42,828 bases of DNA from Verrucomicrobiota bacterium (GTDB lineage Bacteria; Chlamydiota; Chlamydiia; Chlamydiales; SM23-39): NCBI GenBank assembly GCA_028873295.1, contig JAGWKO010000006.1, positions 1-42,828 on the forward strand, written 5' to 3'. Position numbers and translations under genes: made by a program. Positions 23,298-33,462 of the stretch are shown one piece after another. The first letter of the stretch is position 1. Each line of letters begins with the position of its first letter. The notes below the pieces were generated by a model, which was not told the origin of the DNA, ran no database searches, and worked only from the letters and a program-made list of their open reading frames with translations.

Positions 23298-24430
23298 GAT
23301 TCTTCCTCCTCTTCTTCTTCTTCGAGATATTCGATGACGGCGAGGTAGATTCTTAAAAGATCGTCCAGATGTGTTTTGTGGCGAAAATAGCGGGGGGAGA
23401 TCTGTCGAAGAGCATCGCGCATTAGGGCAAAAAGGATTGATTGTGCCGTTGGATTTTTCTCAATGCCCATGAGTTTGGCGGTTTGCAGGATTTTTTGCTG
23501 TGTGAGGGCTTTGTCAGAAAGGATGGCTACAAAAATTTTCGAGAGAAGTTCGAAGTCGAGTTTTTCTGGCCAGGGGAGATTTGCGTTTGCAAACATCTTG
23601 TGCAGTAGCGGGATTTTTGATTGAAAGAAGTTAAAGATGCCGAGGATCCCCTGGAGAGATTTGACACTTTCGATGAGTCGCTGCAATTCATCCCGTGCGA
23701 TTGAAGCACCTTTTGCCCGAAGGTCTGCACCTAAGGAGTGGAGAAGAAAGGTGATAGAGGGCTGTAGTTGAAGGTAGCGAAATTGCTGGGTCAGCTTGTG
23801 AAAAACGTCGAGAGGGTGCCTCGGAGTTGAAGTGATATCGCGGTAGAGATCGCGAAGAGCAGTGGGCGACCCCAATCCTTCTTTAGAGAAGGTGCGGGCC
23901 CACTCATTCATGTTGCGCCCTGCGCGGATTTCTCTTCCCGATCGTTGATTCAAAATCTCTTTTGCATGTCCGATCGGGATAGCAGTTTTCGGGGAGGAAG
24001 TGGCAATGAGAAAGTCAAGCGCCTCATCCTGCAGTGAGACGTCGGGATAGAGCTTGGCGCTCTTTTCCAAAATTTCCTCGGGAGTATCCTGCTCCTGGAT
24101 CTGTTCGCGCAAAAGAAGAAGCATTCTCTTGCTTAACTCATCGTTCTTCTCGTGAAAGAAGTTGGCAATTTCCTCAATTGCCTCTACCGTTGCAGGAGCC
24201 AGCTCCTCCTCTGTTCTTTCTTTCCCTTTGGCATACTGCGTGCGCAGCTGATGCAGCTCTTTGAACTGGTCCATTCGCTTCATGGGGCTGAAGGCTGCCA
24301 AATTGAAGTATTCGTCCAGTCCCTGCTCGCTCTCAACCTGAGCAGCAATCTCCTGGGACACCTCTTTTTGCAACTCGCGGATAGCAGCAGGATTAGAGGC
24401 AAAAAGGCGGGAAATGGCTGGATGGGACAT
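23294..24430 (-). CDS. sctW: Type III secretion gatekeeper SctW (CopN homologue)
   Basis: 378 aa from the ATG at 24430 (MSHPAISRLFASNPAAIREL). A longer frame to 24481 overlaps sctV and adds a leader not seen in the family. The helical YopN/MxiC-type domains are visible (ATVEAIEEIANFFHEKNDEL through the TyeA-like C-terminus around LSDKALTQQKIL). The protein plugs the export gate until host contact and, in Chlamydia, CopN is itself injected and binds microtubules. The tail is a run of acidic residues (EYLEEEEEEEES), from GA-rich repeats in the DNA. Gap to sctV is 28 nt. The effector function of this divergent version cannot be predicted. Confidence 0.85.
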   Translation of the reverse strand: MSHPAISRLFASNPAAIRELQKEVSQEIAAQVESEQGLDEYFNLAAFSPMKRMDQFKELHQLRTQYAKGKERTEEELAPATVEAIEEIANFFHEKNDELSKRMLLLLREQIQEQDTPEEILEKSAKLYPDVSLQDEALDFLIATSSPKTAIPIGHAKEILNQRSGREIRAGRNMNEWARTFSKEGLGSPTALRDLYRDITSTPRHPLDVFHKLTQQFRYLQLQPSITFLLHSLGADLRAKGASIARDELQRLIESVKSLQGILGIFNFFQSKIPLLHKMFANANLPWPEKLDFELLSKIFVAILSDKALTQQKILQTAKLMGIEKNPTAQSILFALMRDALRQISPRYFRHKTHLDDLLRIYLAVIEYLEEEEEEEES

Positions 24431-24458
24431 TTCCTTACCTATAAAACAGTTGTGGATT

Positions 24459-26585
24459 TTAAGTAAGTTGTATTCTACCAAGTGGCTGAATGCGGATTTC
24501 GGGGACGATTTCCTGGAAAGAGATCACGGGAAGGTCGGGGAATTCGGATTCGATCAGTCTGCGGAAGAAGCGGCGGACATCCATGCCTGTGAGAAGGACA
24601 GGAGGTTGTCCTCCGGGGGCAGCCTCCTGAATAGTATTGCGCACGGCATGAATGATCAGCTGAATGGAGTCGGGGTCAAGGCCGAGATAGGAGCCGGCAG
24701 AGGTCTGTTTGATCGATCCACGCACCATATCTTCGATTTCGGGATCGATGAGGTAGACGGAGAGCACTGACTGTCCAAGGGAGTATTTGTAGCTGATGTA
24801 GCGCTTTAATGAGGAGCGCACATATTCAGTGAGAAGGACGGTGTCTTTTTCGGTCTGCGCCCATTCGCTGAGTGCCTCGAGAATGGTGCGAAGGTCTTTG
24901 ACCGAGATCTGCTCCTGGACAAGGCGGCGGAAGATTTCGGTGAGTTTTTGTAAGGGGACAAGGCGCGTCACTTCCTTGATGAGGTCGGGGAAGGATTTTT
25001 CGATGAACTCCAGAATCGCGCGCATCTCCTGGATGCCGATAAATTCATTGCCATACTGGCGATAGAAACGGGAGAGGTGCAGGATGATCACCTCCAGGCC
25101 TGTCCAGTAGCGAATTGTCGCTTTGCTCAGCATATCCCGATAGCGCTCCTCGACCCAAAGAGCAGGCATGCCGAGGCTGTTTTTTAGGGCAGAGAAGGGG
25201 AGGTTGTAGCGCCGGAGAGTCTCTTCTGTCTCGTTTGTGAGAAGATGCTTGAGAAGAATCTTGCCGCGCACAATAGGAACCTCATTGAGGTGGATCGCAT
25301 ATTCGTTTTGCTCGAGAGTGAGGGAGTCGGTGCGGACGTGGACGCCGGGGAAGCGAACGCCCAAGTCTTGGTAGAGGGCATGGCGCATTTTGGGGATCAT
25401 CTGGTCGATGAAGGTCATCCCCTGTTTGTCTTTGCGAAGCAGCTGCGCAATAGCAGAGCCCAGTTCCAAAACAACGGGGAGGGTGAGCGCATAGTCTTCT
25501 GTACCGACGCCCGAAATAGCGTGGCCCGGAACTTCCACTTCCGATGGCGCAAGGCCCGCTGCTGCTTTGGCGGCTGCTTTGCGCGAGCCGGCCCAGAAGA
25601 AGTAGCCAACGGGAGCAAGGATGGAGCAGAGAATGAGAAAAGACCAGGCAGGGAAGCCGGGAATCCATGCCATGAGGAAGAGAAGGCCCCCTGTGATCAT
25701 AATGGCTTTTGGCTGGCGGAGCAGCTGCTCTGCGATCTCTTTGCCAAGGTGCGCATCTTTGCGCTCACTGGAGACGCGGGTCGTTACAATACCTGCAGAG
25801 ATTGCAAGCATGAGCGAGGGGATCTGGGTCACCAGGCCGTCACCAATGGAAAGCAGGCTGAACGTTTTTGCTGCAACGCCGATCTCCATGCCGAGACTCA
25901 GGGTGCCGATAATAAGGCCTCCGATGATATTGATAAGAGCGATGACGATACTTGCGATGACATCCCCCTTAACAAACTTCATCGCTCCATCCATGGCCCC
26001 GTAGAGCTGGCTCTCTTTGGCAAGGCCCAGGCGAAGCTCTCTTGCCTGCTGCTGGTCAATGACGCCAGAGCGCAGATCAGCGTCAATGGACATCTGTTTG
26101 CCTGGCATAGCATCGAGGGTAAATCTTGCTGCCACCTCGGCGACGCGCTCAGCACCTTTTGTGACCACAATGAATTGAACAATGGTGATGATAAGAAAGA
26201 TTACGCCGCCCACGATGTAGTTGCCCCCGACGACAAATTGTCCGAAGGCGTGAATGATGTGTCCCGCATTGGCATGGAGCAGGATCTGACGCGTTGAGGA
26301 GATGTTAAGGCCCAGACGAAAGAGCGTTGTGATCAAAAGGAGGGAGGGGAAAATCGAGAGCTGGACCGCCTTTTGAATGTAGAGAGCGACAAAGAGAATG
26401 GAGAGCGTCACACCGAGGTTAATCGAGATGAGAATGTCGATTGCATTGGGCGAAACGGGAAAGATCAGCATCATAATGATGCCGACTACCAAAGCAGCGA
26501 GCAGAAGATCACTGGAATTTGCGATCTTTGTAAGAGCCCGCTCACTGCCGAGGCGACGCGCTAGTTGTTCAAGAAACTTTCTCAT
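24459..26585 (-). CDS. sctV: Type III secretion export gate protein SctV (CdsV/LcrD)
   Basis: 708 aa, the same length as chlamydial CdsV as I recall it. About eight membrane segments fill residues 25-330 (SSDLLLAALVVGIIMMLIFP onwards), with the FHIPEP-like signature around ATRFTLDAMPGKQMSIDADL. The cytoplasmic domain (~360-708) forms the nonameric ring that docks chaperones and substrates. It is the major export-gate subunit of the injectisome. The ATG overlaps the sctU stop (ATGA). The oppositely oriented 350-codon open frame across this gene is a codon-bias shadow, not a second gene. Confidence 0.96.
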   Translation of the reverse strand: MRKFLEQLARRLGSERALTKIANSSDLLLAALVVGIIMMLIFPVSPNAIDILISINLGVTLSILFVALYIQKAVQLSIFPSLLLITTLFRLGLNISSTRQILLHANAGHIIHAFGQFVVGGNYIVGGVIFLIITIVQFIVVTKGAERVAEVAARFTLDAMPGKQMSIDADLRSGVIDQQQARELRLGLAKESQLYGAMDGAMKFVKGDVIASIVIALINIIGGLIIGTLSLGMEIGVAAKTFSLLSIGDGLVTQIPSLMLAISAGIVTTRVSSERKDAHLGKEIAEQLLRQPKAIMITGGLLFLMAWIPGFPAWSFLILCSILAPVGYFFWAGSRKAAAKAAAGLAPSEVEVPGHAISGVGTEDYALTLPVVLELGSAIAQLLRKDKQGMTFIDQMIPKMRHALYQDLGVRFPGVHVRTDSLTLEQNEYAIHLNEVPIVRGKILLKHLLTNETEETLRRYNLPFSALKNSLGMPALWVEERYRDMLSKATIRYWTGLEVIILHLSRFYRQYGNEFIGIQEMRAILEFIEKSFPDLIKEVTRLVPLQKLTEIFRRLVQEQISVKDLRTILEALSEWAQTEKDTVLLTEYVRSSLKRYISYKYSLGQSVLSVYLIDPEIEDMVRGSIKQTSAGSYLGLDPDSIQLIIHAVRNTIQEAAPGGQPPVLLTGMDVRRFFRRLIESEFPDLPVISFQEIVPEIRIQPLGRIQLT

Positions 26586-27658
26586 CTAAACAGCTCTTGA
26601 TTAACATCCGGATTATTTTCCAGAGCTTCAATCCATTTGAGAATCTCTGCAACTGCGGGGAAAAATTCCTCCGGGATGAAGTCGCCAATTTTCCCCTTGG
26701 CAAAGAGATTCCGTGCTAAATCCACATTGCGCATGATAGGGACCTTATTTTCAAGTCCCACTTTGATGATCAGGCTTGCGATTGTCCCTGACCCCATGGT
26801 CAAAATGATGGGAGCAGGCTCCTCCGTGGGGATATATTTGATGGCAACTGCAATGTGGGTTGGGTTAGTGATAATGGCTCGAGCTCTCTTTGCAGCAGAA
26901 GGACCTGCTTCATAGGCGATCTCGCGAGCGATTTCCCTACGTTTCCCCTTGATGAGCGGGTCTCCTTCCGTGTCCTTATATTCCTGTTTGACCTCAAACT
27001 TCTGCATCATCATCTCTTTGGCAAAATTGCGCTTTTGAAAAGCAAGGTCAAACAGAGCGACTGCGAGAAAAAAGAGGCCTACACCGACAGTAGCTGAGAT
27101 GAGGAAATCTTTTACAACCATAGCGCTGCCAATAACAGGCATCATGACGGTCGAAAGGATTTCGGGAATTGAGTTCCAGACAATCCAGTAGAGGATAAGC
27201 GCTGCCCCCGTAATCTTTGCGATCGATTTGAGGAGTTCAACAAGCGTCTTGAGTTTGAATTTCTGTTTGATTCCTTCGATTGGGTTGAGTTTTTTTAGAT
27301 CAAATTTCATCGGCTCAAAGGAGAAGACAGGGCCGATGATAAGAAAACTCGTTAAGACACCAATAAAGACAACAATGAGAAGAATCGGCCAGGAGCAGTC
27401 GAGAATAATCTGTGTGGTCATCTGAAAATAGCCCCCGATGCGATCGGGGAAATCAGTGCTTACAGTGGGAATTGCCCGAAGCACCATCACAAAAAAACTC
27501 CCGATTTTTTGAAACAGGACGGACATCATGATGAGTGTCATAGAAAGAGAGACAATAAAGGTAATCGCTGCAGGAAAGTCTTGCGCCTTAGCAACTTGCC
27601 CTTTTTTTCTGGCATCCTTGAGCTTTTTTGGCGTTGCCTTTTCGGTTTTCTCTGCCAA
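26582..27658 (-). CDS. sctU: Type III secretion switch protein SctU (CdsU/YscU)
   Basis: 358 aa. Starts at TTG 27658 (MAEKTEKATPKKLKDARKKG, the family N-terminus, which confirms the non-ATG start). Four membrane segments (30-60, 88-112, ~145-165, 187-207) precede the cytoplasmic domain with the autocleavage site N265-P266-T267-H268 (NPTHIAVAIKY). Self-cleavage there switches substrate class from needle to translocator/effector. The Shine-Dalgarno AAGAGG, 8 nt from TTG, lies inside dispersed repeat copy 5. Coupled to sctV by ATGA. Confidence 0.96.
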   Translation of the reverse strand: MAEKTEKATPKKLKDARKKGQVAKAQDFPAAITFIVSLSMTLIMMSVLFQKIGSFFVMVLRAIPTVSTDFPDRIGGYFQMTTQIILDCSWPILLIVVFIGVLTSFLIIGPVFSFEPMKFDLKKLNPIEGIKQKFKLKTLVELLKSIAKITGAALILYWIVWNSIPEILSTVMMPVIGSAMVVKDFLISATVGVGLFFLAVALFDLAFQKRNFAKEMMMQKFEVKQEYKDTEGDPLIKGKRREIAREIAYEAGPSAAKRARAIITNPTHIAVAIKYIPTEEPAPIILTMGSGTIASLIIKVGLENKVPIMRNVDLARNLFAKGKIGDFIPEEFFPAVAEILKWIEALENNPDVNQELFR

Positions 27659-27662
27659 CTAT

Positions 27663-27685
27663 TAGACCTCTTGCGTAACTGAGGG
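27663..27685 (-). repeat. Dispersed repeat, copy 5, supplying the sctU ribosome binding site
   Basis: Core CAGTTACGCAAGAGGTC in minus orientation, exactly as in copies 1, 3 and 4. It ends 4 nt before the TTG start of sctU, so its AAGAGG is the only Shine-Dalgarno candidate there. The 10-mer ATAGACTTGA occurs twice nearby on the same strand (27694-27703 region and at the ychF stop), 30 nt apart, a sign of past insertion or duplication. Confidence 0.8.
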
Positions 27686-27728
27686 TTCCCCGTCTCAAGT
27701 CTATCTGGTGAGAACAGAGGAATCAAGT

Positions 27729-28820
27729 CTATTGATGGAAGAATAGAATCACATCGCCATCCTGGACAATGTAATCGCGGCCCTCGGAGCGCGCTTTGCC
27801 TGCTTCTCTTGCGCCCACACGCCCACCATAGCGCACCATATCCTCATAAGAGACCACTTCTGCACGAATGAACCCCTTGGCAATATCGCTGTGAATTTTC
27901 CGAGCTGCTTCAACAGCAGTGCTGCCGCGCACAATCGTCCAGGCCCTTGTTTCCTGTTCGCCAGTGGTGAGATAGGTGATCAGGCCTAACAGAGAAAATG
28001 CCTCTTTAACAAGGCGATCGAGACCGGAGATTTCAAGACCAAGGCTTTGCAGAAAAGGTCTGCGATCATCCGGATCCAGGTTGGATATCTCTTCCTCCAG
28101 CTTGGCACAGATAGATACACAACTGGCCCCTTCGCTTGCTGCAAAAGCGCTCACCGCATCGACATAACCGTTTTTCATCGAAGGCAGATCATTCTCACCT
28201 ACATTGCAGACATAGAGCACCTTTTTGGCTGTGAGAAAGGGATAGGTGCGGGCGACCTCTGTCTCTTCGAGTGTCAAAGAAAGAGAGCGGATCGGAAGAT
28301 TGTCATTAAGATGCTGGATGGCCTTTTGAAGAAAGTTGAGTTTGCCTGCAAGGTCAGGTTGACCTTTTGCAGATTTCTCCATCCGCTTTGCTGCCTGTTC
28401 TGCCATCTGCAGATCGGCGAGGATGAGCTCGAGCTGAATGACCTCAATGTCATCCAGGGGATCGACTTTTCCTGCGACGTGGATCACGTCCGGATCATCA
28501 AAACAGCGCACAACCTGCACAATGGCATCTGTATCGCGGATATGTGAGAGAAATTGATTTCCAAGTCCAGCCCCCTGCGATGCCCCTTTCACAAGACCAG
28601 CAATGTCATAAAAACTAACTGTTGCATAGAGAATCTTGCGACTGCCGCTCTGCTCACTTAAGAAGCGTAGCCGAGGATCATCTACAAGCACTACTCCAAG
28701 ATTCGGATCAATCGTGCAAAAGGGATAGTTTTCTGAAGGGACTCCTTTGCCCGTTAAAGCATTAAAAAGAGTTGATTTCCCAGCGTTGGGAAGTCCGACA
28801 ATGCCGCAGGAAAGGGTCAT
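27729..28820 (-). CDS. ychF: Ribosome-binding ATPase YchF (OLA1 family)
   Basis: 363 aa from the ATG at 28820, which overlaps the truB stop as ATGA. The frame extends further upstream within truB, without family similarity. P-loop GLPNAGKST (residues ~9-17), switch DPRLRFL, and VCNVGEN (NxxE type, which gives ATP rather than GTP preference) are visible. The C-terminal TGS domain contains [21 protein letters not shown] and ends with ILFFHQ. It is a conserved stress and ribosome-associated factor. In Chlamydia ribF lies between truB and ychF; here it does not. Confidence 0.96.
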   Translation of the reverse strand: MTLSCGIVGLPNAGKSTLFNALTGKGVPSENYPFCTIDPNLGVVLVDDPRLRFLSEQSGSRKILYATVSFYDIAGLVKGASQGAGLGNQFLSHIRDTDAIVQVVRCFDDPDVIHVAGKVDPLDDIEVIQLELILADLQMAEQAAKRMEKSAKGQPDLAGKLNFLQKAIQHLNDNLPIRSLSLTLEETEVARTYPFLTAKKVLYVCNVGENDLPSMKNGYVDAVSAFAASEGASCVSICAKLEEEISNLDPDDRRPFLQSLGLEISGLDRLVKEAFSLLGLITYLTTGEQETRAWTIVRGSTAVEAARKIHSDIAKGFIRAEVVSYEDMVRYGGRVGAREAGKARSEGRDYIVQDGDVILFFHQ

Positions 28821-29488
28821 TTGGATGCTCCTAGTAGATAGTGTGTAAGAGAAAGAGAGCTCAGCGCTTCTTGGGGAATACACTGGTCTAGAGTGAACGA
28901 ACCAACACGTATTCGGCAAAGCTCCCTGAGATGGGCATGACATCCAAGAGCAAGGCCCATATCGTGAGCAAGGGAGCGAATATAGGCGCCTTTGCTGCAA
29001 TGAACAAGTAGTTTGAGATAAGGATAAGAATAATCCATGATATGGCAGCTGAGTTGCACGAGGATGGGCTTCCTCTCCACTGTGATTCCCTCTCTTGCAT
29101 AGGCATAGAGTCTCTTGCCACCTACTTTTTTGGCAGAAAACATAGGAGGCGTTTGTAGCACCTGGCCCTGAAAGTCAGGAAGAATTCTCTCTATGTCAGC
29201 AAGGGTGGGAATGAGATCGCTCTTGTGGGTAATCTCCCCTTCAGGATCATAGGTCGTAGTTGCTGCTCCAAGTATGAGGGTCGCTTCGTAGCTTTTGTCC
29301 AGATTGGTGTAGAGCGTCGACTGTTTTGTGAACTCAGAGCCAATCAGAAGAAGCATGACCCCTGTCGCAAAAGGGTCGAGTGTTCCCGCATGGCCAATGG
29401 TTCTTTCATGCACCAGGCGTCTGAGCTGGGCCACAATGTCAAATGAAGTGGCGCCCGCTTGTTTGTTGACAAGTAGAAGGCCTTTCAT
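28817..29488 (-). CDS. truB: tRNA pseudouridine(55) synthase
   Basis: 223 aa, short like chlamydial TruB, with no C-terminal PUA domain. Catalytic Asp38 lies in GHAGTLDPFATG. Other signatures are KSYEATLILGAATTTYDPEG, QTPPMFSAKKVGGKRLYAYAR, and GAYIRSLAHDMG. It forms pseudouridine 55 in the T loop of tRNAs. Coupled by 4-nt ATGA overlaps to rbfA before it and to ychF after it. Confidence 0.96.
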   Translation of the reverse strand: MKGLLLVNKQAGATSFDIVAQLRRLVHERTIGHAGTLDPFATGVMLLLIGSEFTKQSTLYTNLDKSYEATLILGAATTTYDPEGEITHKSDLIPTLADIERILPDFQGQVLQTPPMFSAKKVGGKRLYAYAREGITVERKPILVQLSCHIMDYSYPYLKLLVHCSKGAYIRSLAHDMGLALGCHAHLRELCRIRVGSFTLDQCIPQEALSSLSLTHYLLGASK

Positions 29489-29847
29489 GAGCGCGAGAGC
29501 CGTTCCTTTTCTATGTCGGCTAAAATACCCTCGATGCGCATATGCTGCTCTGCAGATTCATCGAGCTTGAAGAGAAGAGAGGGAAAGTAGCGCAACTTCA
29601 CCTGCTTTGCAGAATGCACAGCAATAAATCCTGCCGCACTTTGGAGAGCCTCTAAAATACGCGCTTTTTCCGCACTTGTTCCAATCAGACTGATGAAGAC
29701 TTTGGCATGGTGAAGATCAGCAGAAGTTTCTACTCGAGTCACAGTGACAAACTTGTCTACTTGCGGATGCTTCACTTCTTTGTGAATCACATCAAAAATG
29801 ACCTCTTTGAGAAGAGAGTTGATGCGCTGAAGACGGTTGCCTTTCAC
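29485..29847 (-). CDS. rbfA: Ribosome-binding factor A
   Basis: 120 aa KH-like protein ([60 protein letters not shown]). It helps late 30S assembly and 16S rRNA 5'-end maturation. Overlaps of 4 nt with infB and truB place it firmly in the operon. The start fits the family N-terminus closely. Confidence 0.95.
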   Translation of the reverse strand: MKGNRLQRINSLLKEVIFDVIHKEVKHPQVDKFVTVTRVETSADLHHAKVFISLIGTSAEKARILEALQSAAGFIAVHSAKQVKLRYFPSLLFKLDESAEQHMRIEGILADIEKERLSRS

Positions 29848-32186
29848 AGCTCTTGCTCCAGATAATGGATCTCATAGGCCTGCAGAAGATCGCCCTCTTG
29901 AAGATCGCTGCGCCCTTCAAGAACAACTCCGCACTCCAATCCCTCTTTTACTTCCTTCACATCTTCTTTCAGACGCTTGAGAGAGGAGATCTTTCCTTTC
30001 CAAATGATCTCTTTGCCTCGTATCTGGCGAATGAGACTTTGGCGCTTGACAATGCCATCGCTCACCTGACAGCCGGCAATCGTTCCCAATTGAGAAGAGG
30101 TAAAGATCGCCTTGACTCGCAGTGCGCCCAAATTGCGCTCTTCAGGAATCTTATCAAGAAGTGCGCGCATGCGCTCCTTCACCCAATCAATGAGGTGATA
30201 GATCACATCCTGCGTGTGGATGGAAACCTGCTTTTGCTTGATCAGCGCATCAGCATGGCTCTCAATACTTGTGTGAAAGCCCACAATAGTTGCTCGGGAA
30301 GCTGCCGCCAGTTCAATGTCTGATTCCGAAATTTCTCCTACATCGGCATTGACAATCTCAAGGCGTACTTTTTTAGAATGAATCTTTAAAAGAGAGTTTT
30401 TGAGAGCTTCCAGAGAACCCTGCACGTCAGCGCGCAGAATGAGCGGCAAAATTTTCATTTCGCTATTGCTCTTTTTCGCCATCATCTTTTCAAGGTTGCT
30501 CATCCGAACAGTCGCTGCAGAAAGACCGCGGTGGTGCTCCTCTTCCCTGGCTGTGGCAAGCTCTTTGGCCTCTTTTTCGTTCTTCACAACGATAAACTCG
30601 CTTCCCGCAAGAGCAAGTTCAGAAAGTCCCGTAATGCGCACAGGGGTAGATGGGGGAGCCTCATTAATGGCTCGCCCAAACTCATCCTGCATCGTCTTAA
30701 CCCTTCCAAAGAAGTGGCCAAACACAATCGCATCCCCCTTGAGAAGGGTTCCGTTTTGAACAAGCACTGTAGCCACAGCACCCAAGCCCTTGTGCATCTC
30801 TGATTCCAAAATAGTTCCACGTGCGCGGAATTTTGGCGCAGCTCTAAGTTCCAGAACCTCAGCCTGTAACGCCATCATTTCAAGAAGGTTTTCTACGCCT
30901 TGCCCAGTCACTGCGGAGCAGTTCACCGTGATCGTTGTGCCACCCCAGGCTTCGGGAAGAAGTTCGCGCTCGGACAGTTCTCGATAGACGCGCTCCTGGT
31001 CAAAGGTTGGTTTATCGCATTTGTTGATCGCTACGAGAATCGGAACCTGTGCTTCCCTTGCTTGACGAATCGCTTCCTCGGTTTGCGCTTTGATGCCTTC
31101 GTCTCCAGCGACAACAAGGATTACAATATCCGTGACGTTGGCACCGCGAGAGCGCATCTCTGAGAAAGCCTCGTGGCCCGGAGTATCGAGAATAGTTACA
31201 TTGCCTGCTTTTGTCTCTACCTGAAAGGCGCCAATATGCTGCGTAATCGCTCCAGCTTCATCTGCTGCGCGATTTGATTTGCGAATTGTATCGATCAAAC
31301 TGGTTTTTCCGTGATCCACGTGGCCCATGAAAGCAACAACAGGAGGGCGAAATACCAGTTGGTCGCGAGCGATCGTCTCTACTTCCTGTTTGATTGTCTG
31401 ATCTGTGATGCGAATGCGCTTTTCTTCAGTGCTGTCGATCTGAATATCGCAATCAAAATCGTGACCAAGAAGCTGTACCACTACATCATCAGTTAAATAA
31501 TCATTGAGTGTCAGTGTCATTCCCTTCATGAAGAGCTTTGCAATGAGCTCGGAGCTTTTGCGCTTCATCGCTTGAGCAAGATCTTTGATTGAAATTGGGA
31601 GACGTACAAGAAGAGACTTGGGTCTCTGTATCTCTTCCATGCGGGGGAGATAGCGCGTTTTATGAGCGCGCCGTTTGCGCCACGCTTCATTGTCGATGTC
31701 GCGAAGACCCTGTTTATCGCGTGCATCAAAGGTGCGAAGCTCCTCTTTTTTCTTTGTTCGCAGATCTTTAGCAGGTGGAAGCGCCGGTCTTGGTGCTATC
31801 GCCGGAGGGCGTGCCGATGTCGGTCTTGGAGCCTCGGTGCGCGGCCTTGCTGGAGCAGGAGCCGCAGAGGAAGCAGGTTTTGGTTGCGGCGCAGCAGCAG
31901 GTGGAGTAACGGGAGTCTCGGGAGCTGTGGCAGCCTGCTGCCTTTCTTCAACTTTTTCTACTGAAGGCGAGGGAGTTCCCAACTCTTCCGCCAAAGTCGG
32001 GGAGGGGAGCGCTTCTTCAAGAGAAGGTGCAGCGGCCTCTTCGATCTTTGTTTGGTCAGGCAATTCCTGCAAAAGACGCGTCTTCTTTTTTTTCGGCGCT
32101 TCTACGGCTTTTGCCTCCTCCTCGCTCTTTGGTTTCAGTTTTCCTGCGAGTTGAAGATTTTTGATATTGATTTTAAGTTTGCCCAA
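29844..32186 (-). CDS. infB: Translation initiation factor IF-2
   Basis: 780 aa. The N-terminal ~140 residues are Ala/Pro/Glu-rich and variable ([20 protein letters not shown]). The conserved core begins near residue 190. The GTPase domain has [12 protein letters not shown] (288-299), DTPGHEAF and NKCDKP. Domains II-IV follow, ending with IHYLEQEL. It places initiator fMet-tRNA on the 30S subunit and joins the 50S. It is about 100 residues shorter than the C. trachomatis protein as I recall, through the low-complexity arm only. The ATG region overlaps nusA by 14 nt. Confidence 0.97.
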   Translation of the reverse strand: MGKLKINIKNLQLAGKLKPKSEEEAKAVEAPKKKKTRLLQELPDQTKIEEAAAPSLEEALPSPTLAEELGTPSPSVEKVEERQQAATAPETPVTPPAAAPQPKPASSAAPAPARPRTEAPRPTSARPPAIAPRPALPPAKDLRTKKKEELRTFDARDKQGLRDIDNEAWRKRRAHKTRYLPRMEEIQRPKSLLVRLPISIKDLAQAMKRKSSELIAKLFMKGMTLTLNDYLTDDVVVQLLGHDFDCDIQIDSTEEKRIRITDQTIKQEVETIARDQLVFRPPVVAFMGHVDHGKTSLIDTIRKSNRAADEAGAITQHIGAFQVETKAGNVTILDTPGHEAFSEMRSRGANVTDIVILVVAGDEGIKAQTEEAIRQAREAQVPILVAINKCDKPTFDQERVYRELSERELLPEAWGGTTITVNCSAVTGQGVENLLEMMALQAEVLELRAAPKFRARGTILESEMHKGLGAVATVLVQNGTLLKGDAIVFGHFFGRVKTMQDEFGRAINEAPPSTPVRITGLSELALAGSEFIVVKNEKEAKELATAREEEHHRGLSAATVRMSNLEKMMAKKSNSEMKILPLILRADVQGSLEALKNSLLKIHSKKVRLEIVNADVGEISESDIELAAASRATIVGFHTSIESHADALIKQKQVSIHTQDVIYHLIDWVKERMRALLDKIPEERNLGALRVKAIFTSSQLGTIAGCQVSDGIVKRQSLIRQIRGKEIIWKGKISSLKRLKEDVKEVKEGLECGVVLEGRSDLQEGDLLQAYEIHYLEQEL

Positions 32187-33462
32187 AGGATGCCTTCTGC
32201 TTTCGAATTTTCTCTACAATGCGATCAGCCAGATCATAGAAATTGACGCCAGGAACCTTCTCGATCATCTCGGCCGGGGTGGCCTGCATGAATTTGCGGA
32301 AGGTATCAAAGCCGGCGCTAATCAGACTATCCATTACAAGGCCGCTGACTCCATCGATGCGCAGTTTTTCATCGTAAGCAGGATCCTGTTCTTCTGCATA
32401 CTCTGCCATCTGAATGACCAGCATTTTCTGATACTCACTCAGTTTCTGGACAAAAAGTTCTCGTCCCAGCATTTCCCCAATAAGACGCGCATTCATGCCG
32501 CGCTTGCCGATAACAACCGGATACTCTTCATCTGCTACAACTGTCTCTATGCGATGCTCAGACATTCTAAGCTTTCGAATGAGGGCAGGTGCCAAAAGAT
32601 TTTCCAGAAGTTGAACCTGATCAGGAGAGTAAGGGACCACATCGATCTTCTCATTGTTCAGCTCGCGAATCACATTCTTGATACGAGTGCCGCGAACGCC
32701 AACGCAAGTTCCTACAGGGTCTACTTTCGGATCAAAGGAACGAACCGCCATTTTAGTGCGGTAGCCAGCATCGCGCGCTATGAGCTCGATCGCTACAGTC
32801 TTATCGTGCAGCTCCGGCACCTCTTGGATGAAAAGCTGTTTGACAAAATCGGGATGGCTGCGCGAAAGAACTACTTCTGCTCCGCCATTTTCCGTATCGT
32901 GCACCTCAAAGAGAAGCGCCTGTACCTTTTCTCCAAGGTTGTAACGCTCAAGCTTGGGATAGTGGCGTTCAGGAAGAATCGCCTCTACTTTACCAAGATC
33001 GACAACTAGTGTTTTTCCACGCAAAAAGCGCTTAACAGTTCCTGAGACAATCTCTCCAACGCGGTGGCGATACTCTTCGTAAATCACATCGCGCTCGGCA
33101 CTTTTTAATTTGCGCGCAATGATATGACGCGCTGTTTGCGCTGCAATGCGCCCAAAGTCTTGGGGAGTGATCGCAATTTCGAGCCACTGCCCCACATGGC
33201 AATCAGGCTCCATCTCTCTTGCATCCGCAAGAGAGATCTCATCGGCAGGATGAACCACTGTCTCTACGATCTTCTTTTGTGTGAAGACATCGATCTCTCC
33301 AGTTCGAGGATTGATCTCTACCTTTACCTTTTCGCCTACCCCTTGGATGCTTTTGCGAGCAGCGGTGCTCAGAGATTCAGCAATTGCTTCAACAACAACC
33401 TCTCTCTTGATTCCCTTCTCGCGCTCAAGATACTCAAAAATGGCGATCAAATCTTTATTCAT
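32173..33462 (-). CDS. nusA: Transcription termination/antitermination factor NusA
   Basis: 429 aa. The N-terminal RNA-polymerase-binding domain (1-130) is followed by S1 ([20 protein letters not shown]) and two KH domains ([20 protein letters not shown] and [14 protein letters not shown]). A short helix-hairpin-helix region closes the protein ([15 protein letters not shown]-like, residues ~395-425). It controls pausing and termination. It overlaps rpsA by 8 nt and infB by 14 nt. The order rpsA-nusA-infB is chlamydial; many other bacteria have rimP before nusA, which is not present here. Confidence 0.96.
   Translation of the reverse strand: MNKDLIAIFEYLEREKGIKREVVVEAIAESLSTAARKSIQGVGEKVKVEINPRTGEIDVFTQKKIVETVVHPADEISLADAREMEPDCHVGQWLEIAITPQDFGRIAAQTARHIIARKLKSAERDVIYEEYRHRVGEIVSGTVKRFLRGKTLVVDLGKVEAILPERHYPKLERYNLGEKVQALLFEVHDTENGGAEVVLSRSHPDFVKQLFIQEVPELHDKTVAIELIARDAGYRTKMAVRSFDPKVDPVGTCVGVRGTRIKNVIRELNNEKIDVVPYSPDQVQLLENLLAPALIRKLRMSEHRIETVVADEEYPVVIGKRGMNARLIGEMLGRELFVQKLSEYQKMLVIQMAEYAEEQDPAYDEKLRIDGVSGLVMDSLISAGFDTFRKFMQATPAEMIEKVPGVNFYDLADRIVEKIRKQKASFGQT

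Noticed and set aside
23300-23330. GA-rich triplet run at the end of sctW as a phase-variable tract
   Set aside because: It encodes an acidic tail in frame, is interrupted, and sits at the end of the protein where length changes would do little.
25245-26297. 350-codon open frame on the plus strand opposite sctV
   Set aside because: Antisense to a highly conserved gene in the mirrored frame; its Cys/His/Asn-rich composition is what reverse reading of this gene produces, and it has no start signal of its own.
27729-29000. Longer ychF reading from an upstream ATG at 29000
   Set aside because: The added 60 residues lie inside truB and bear no similarity to the family; the ATG at 28820 has the ATGA overlap and the proper [16 protein letters not shown] start.
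31800-32000. Repetitive Ala/Pro-coding tract as a tandem repeat or CRISPR-like array
   Set aside because: It is the variable low-complexity arm of IF-2, with no regular unit or spacer structure.
32161-33009. 282-codon open frame opposite nusA
   Set aside because: Shadow frame of nusA with no family similarity or ribosome binding site.
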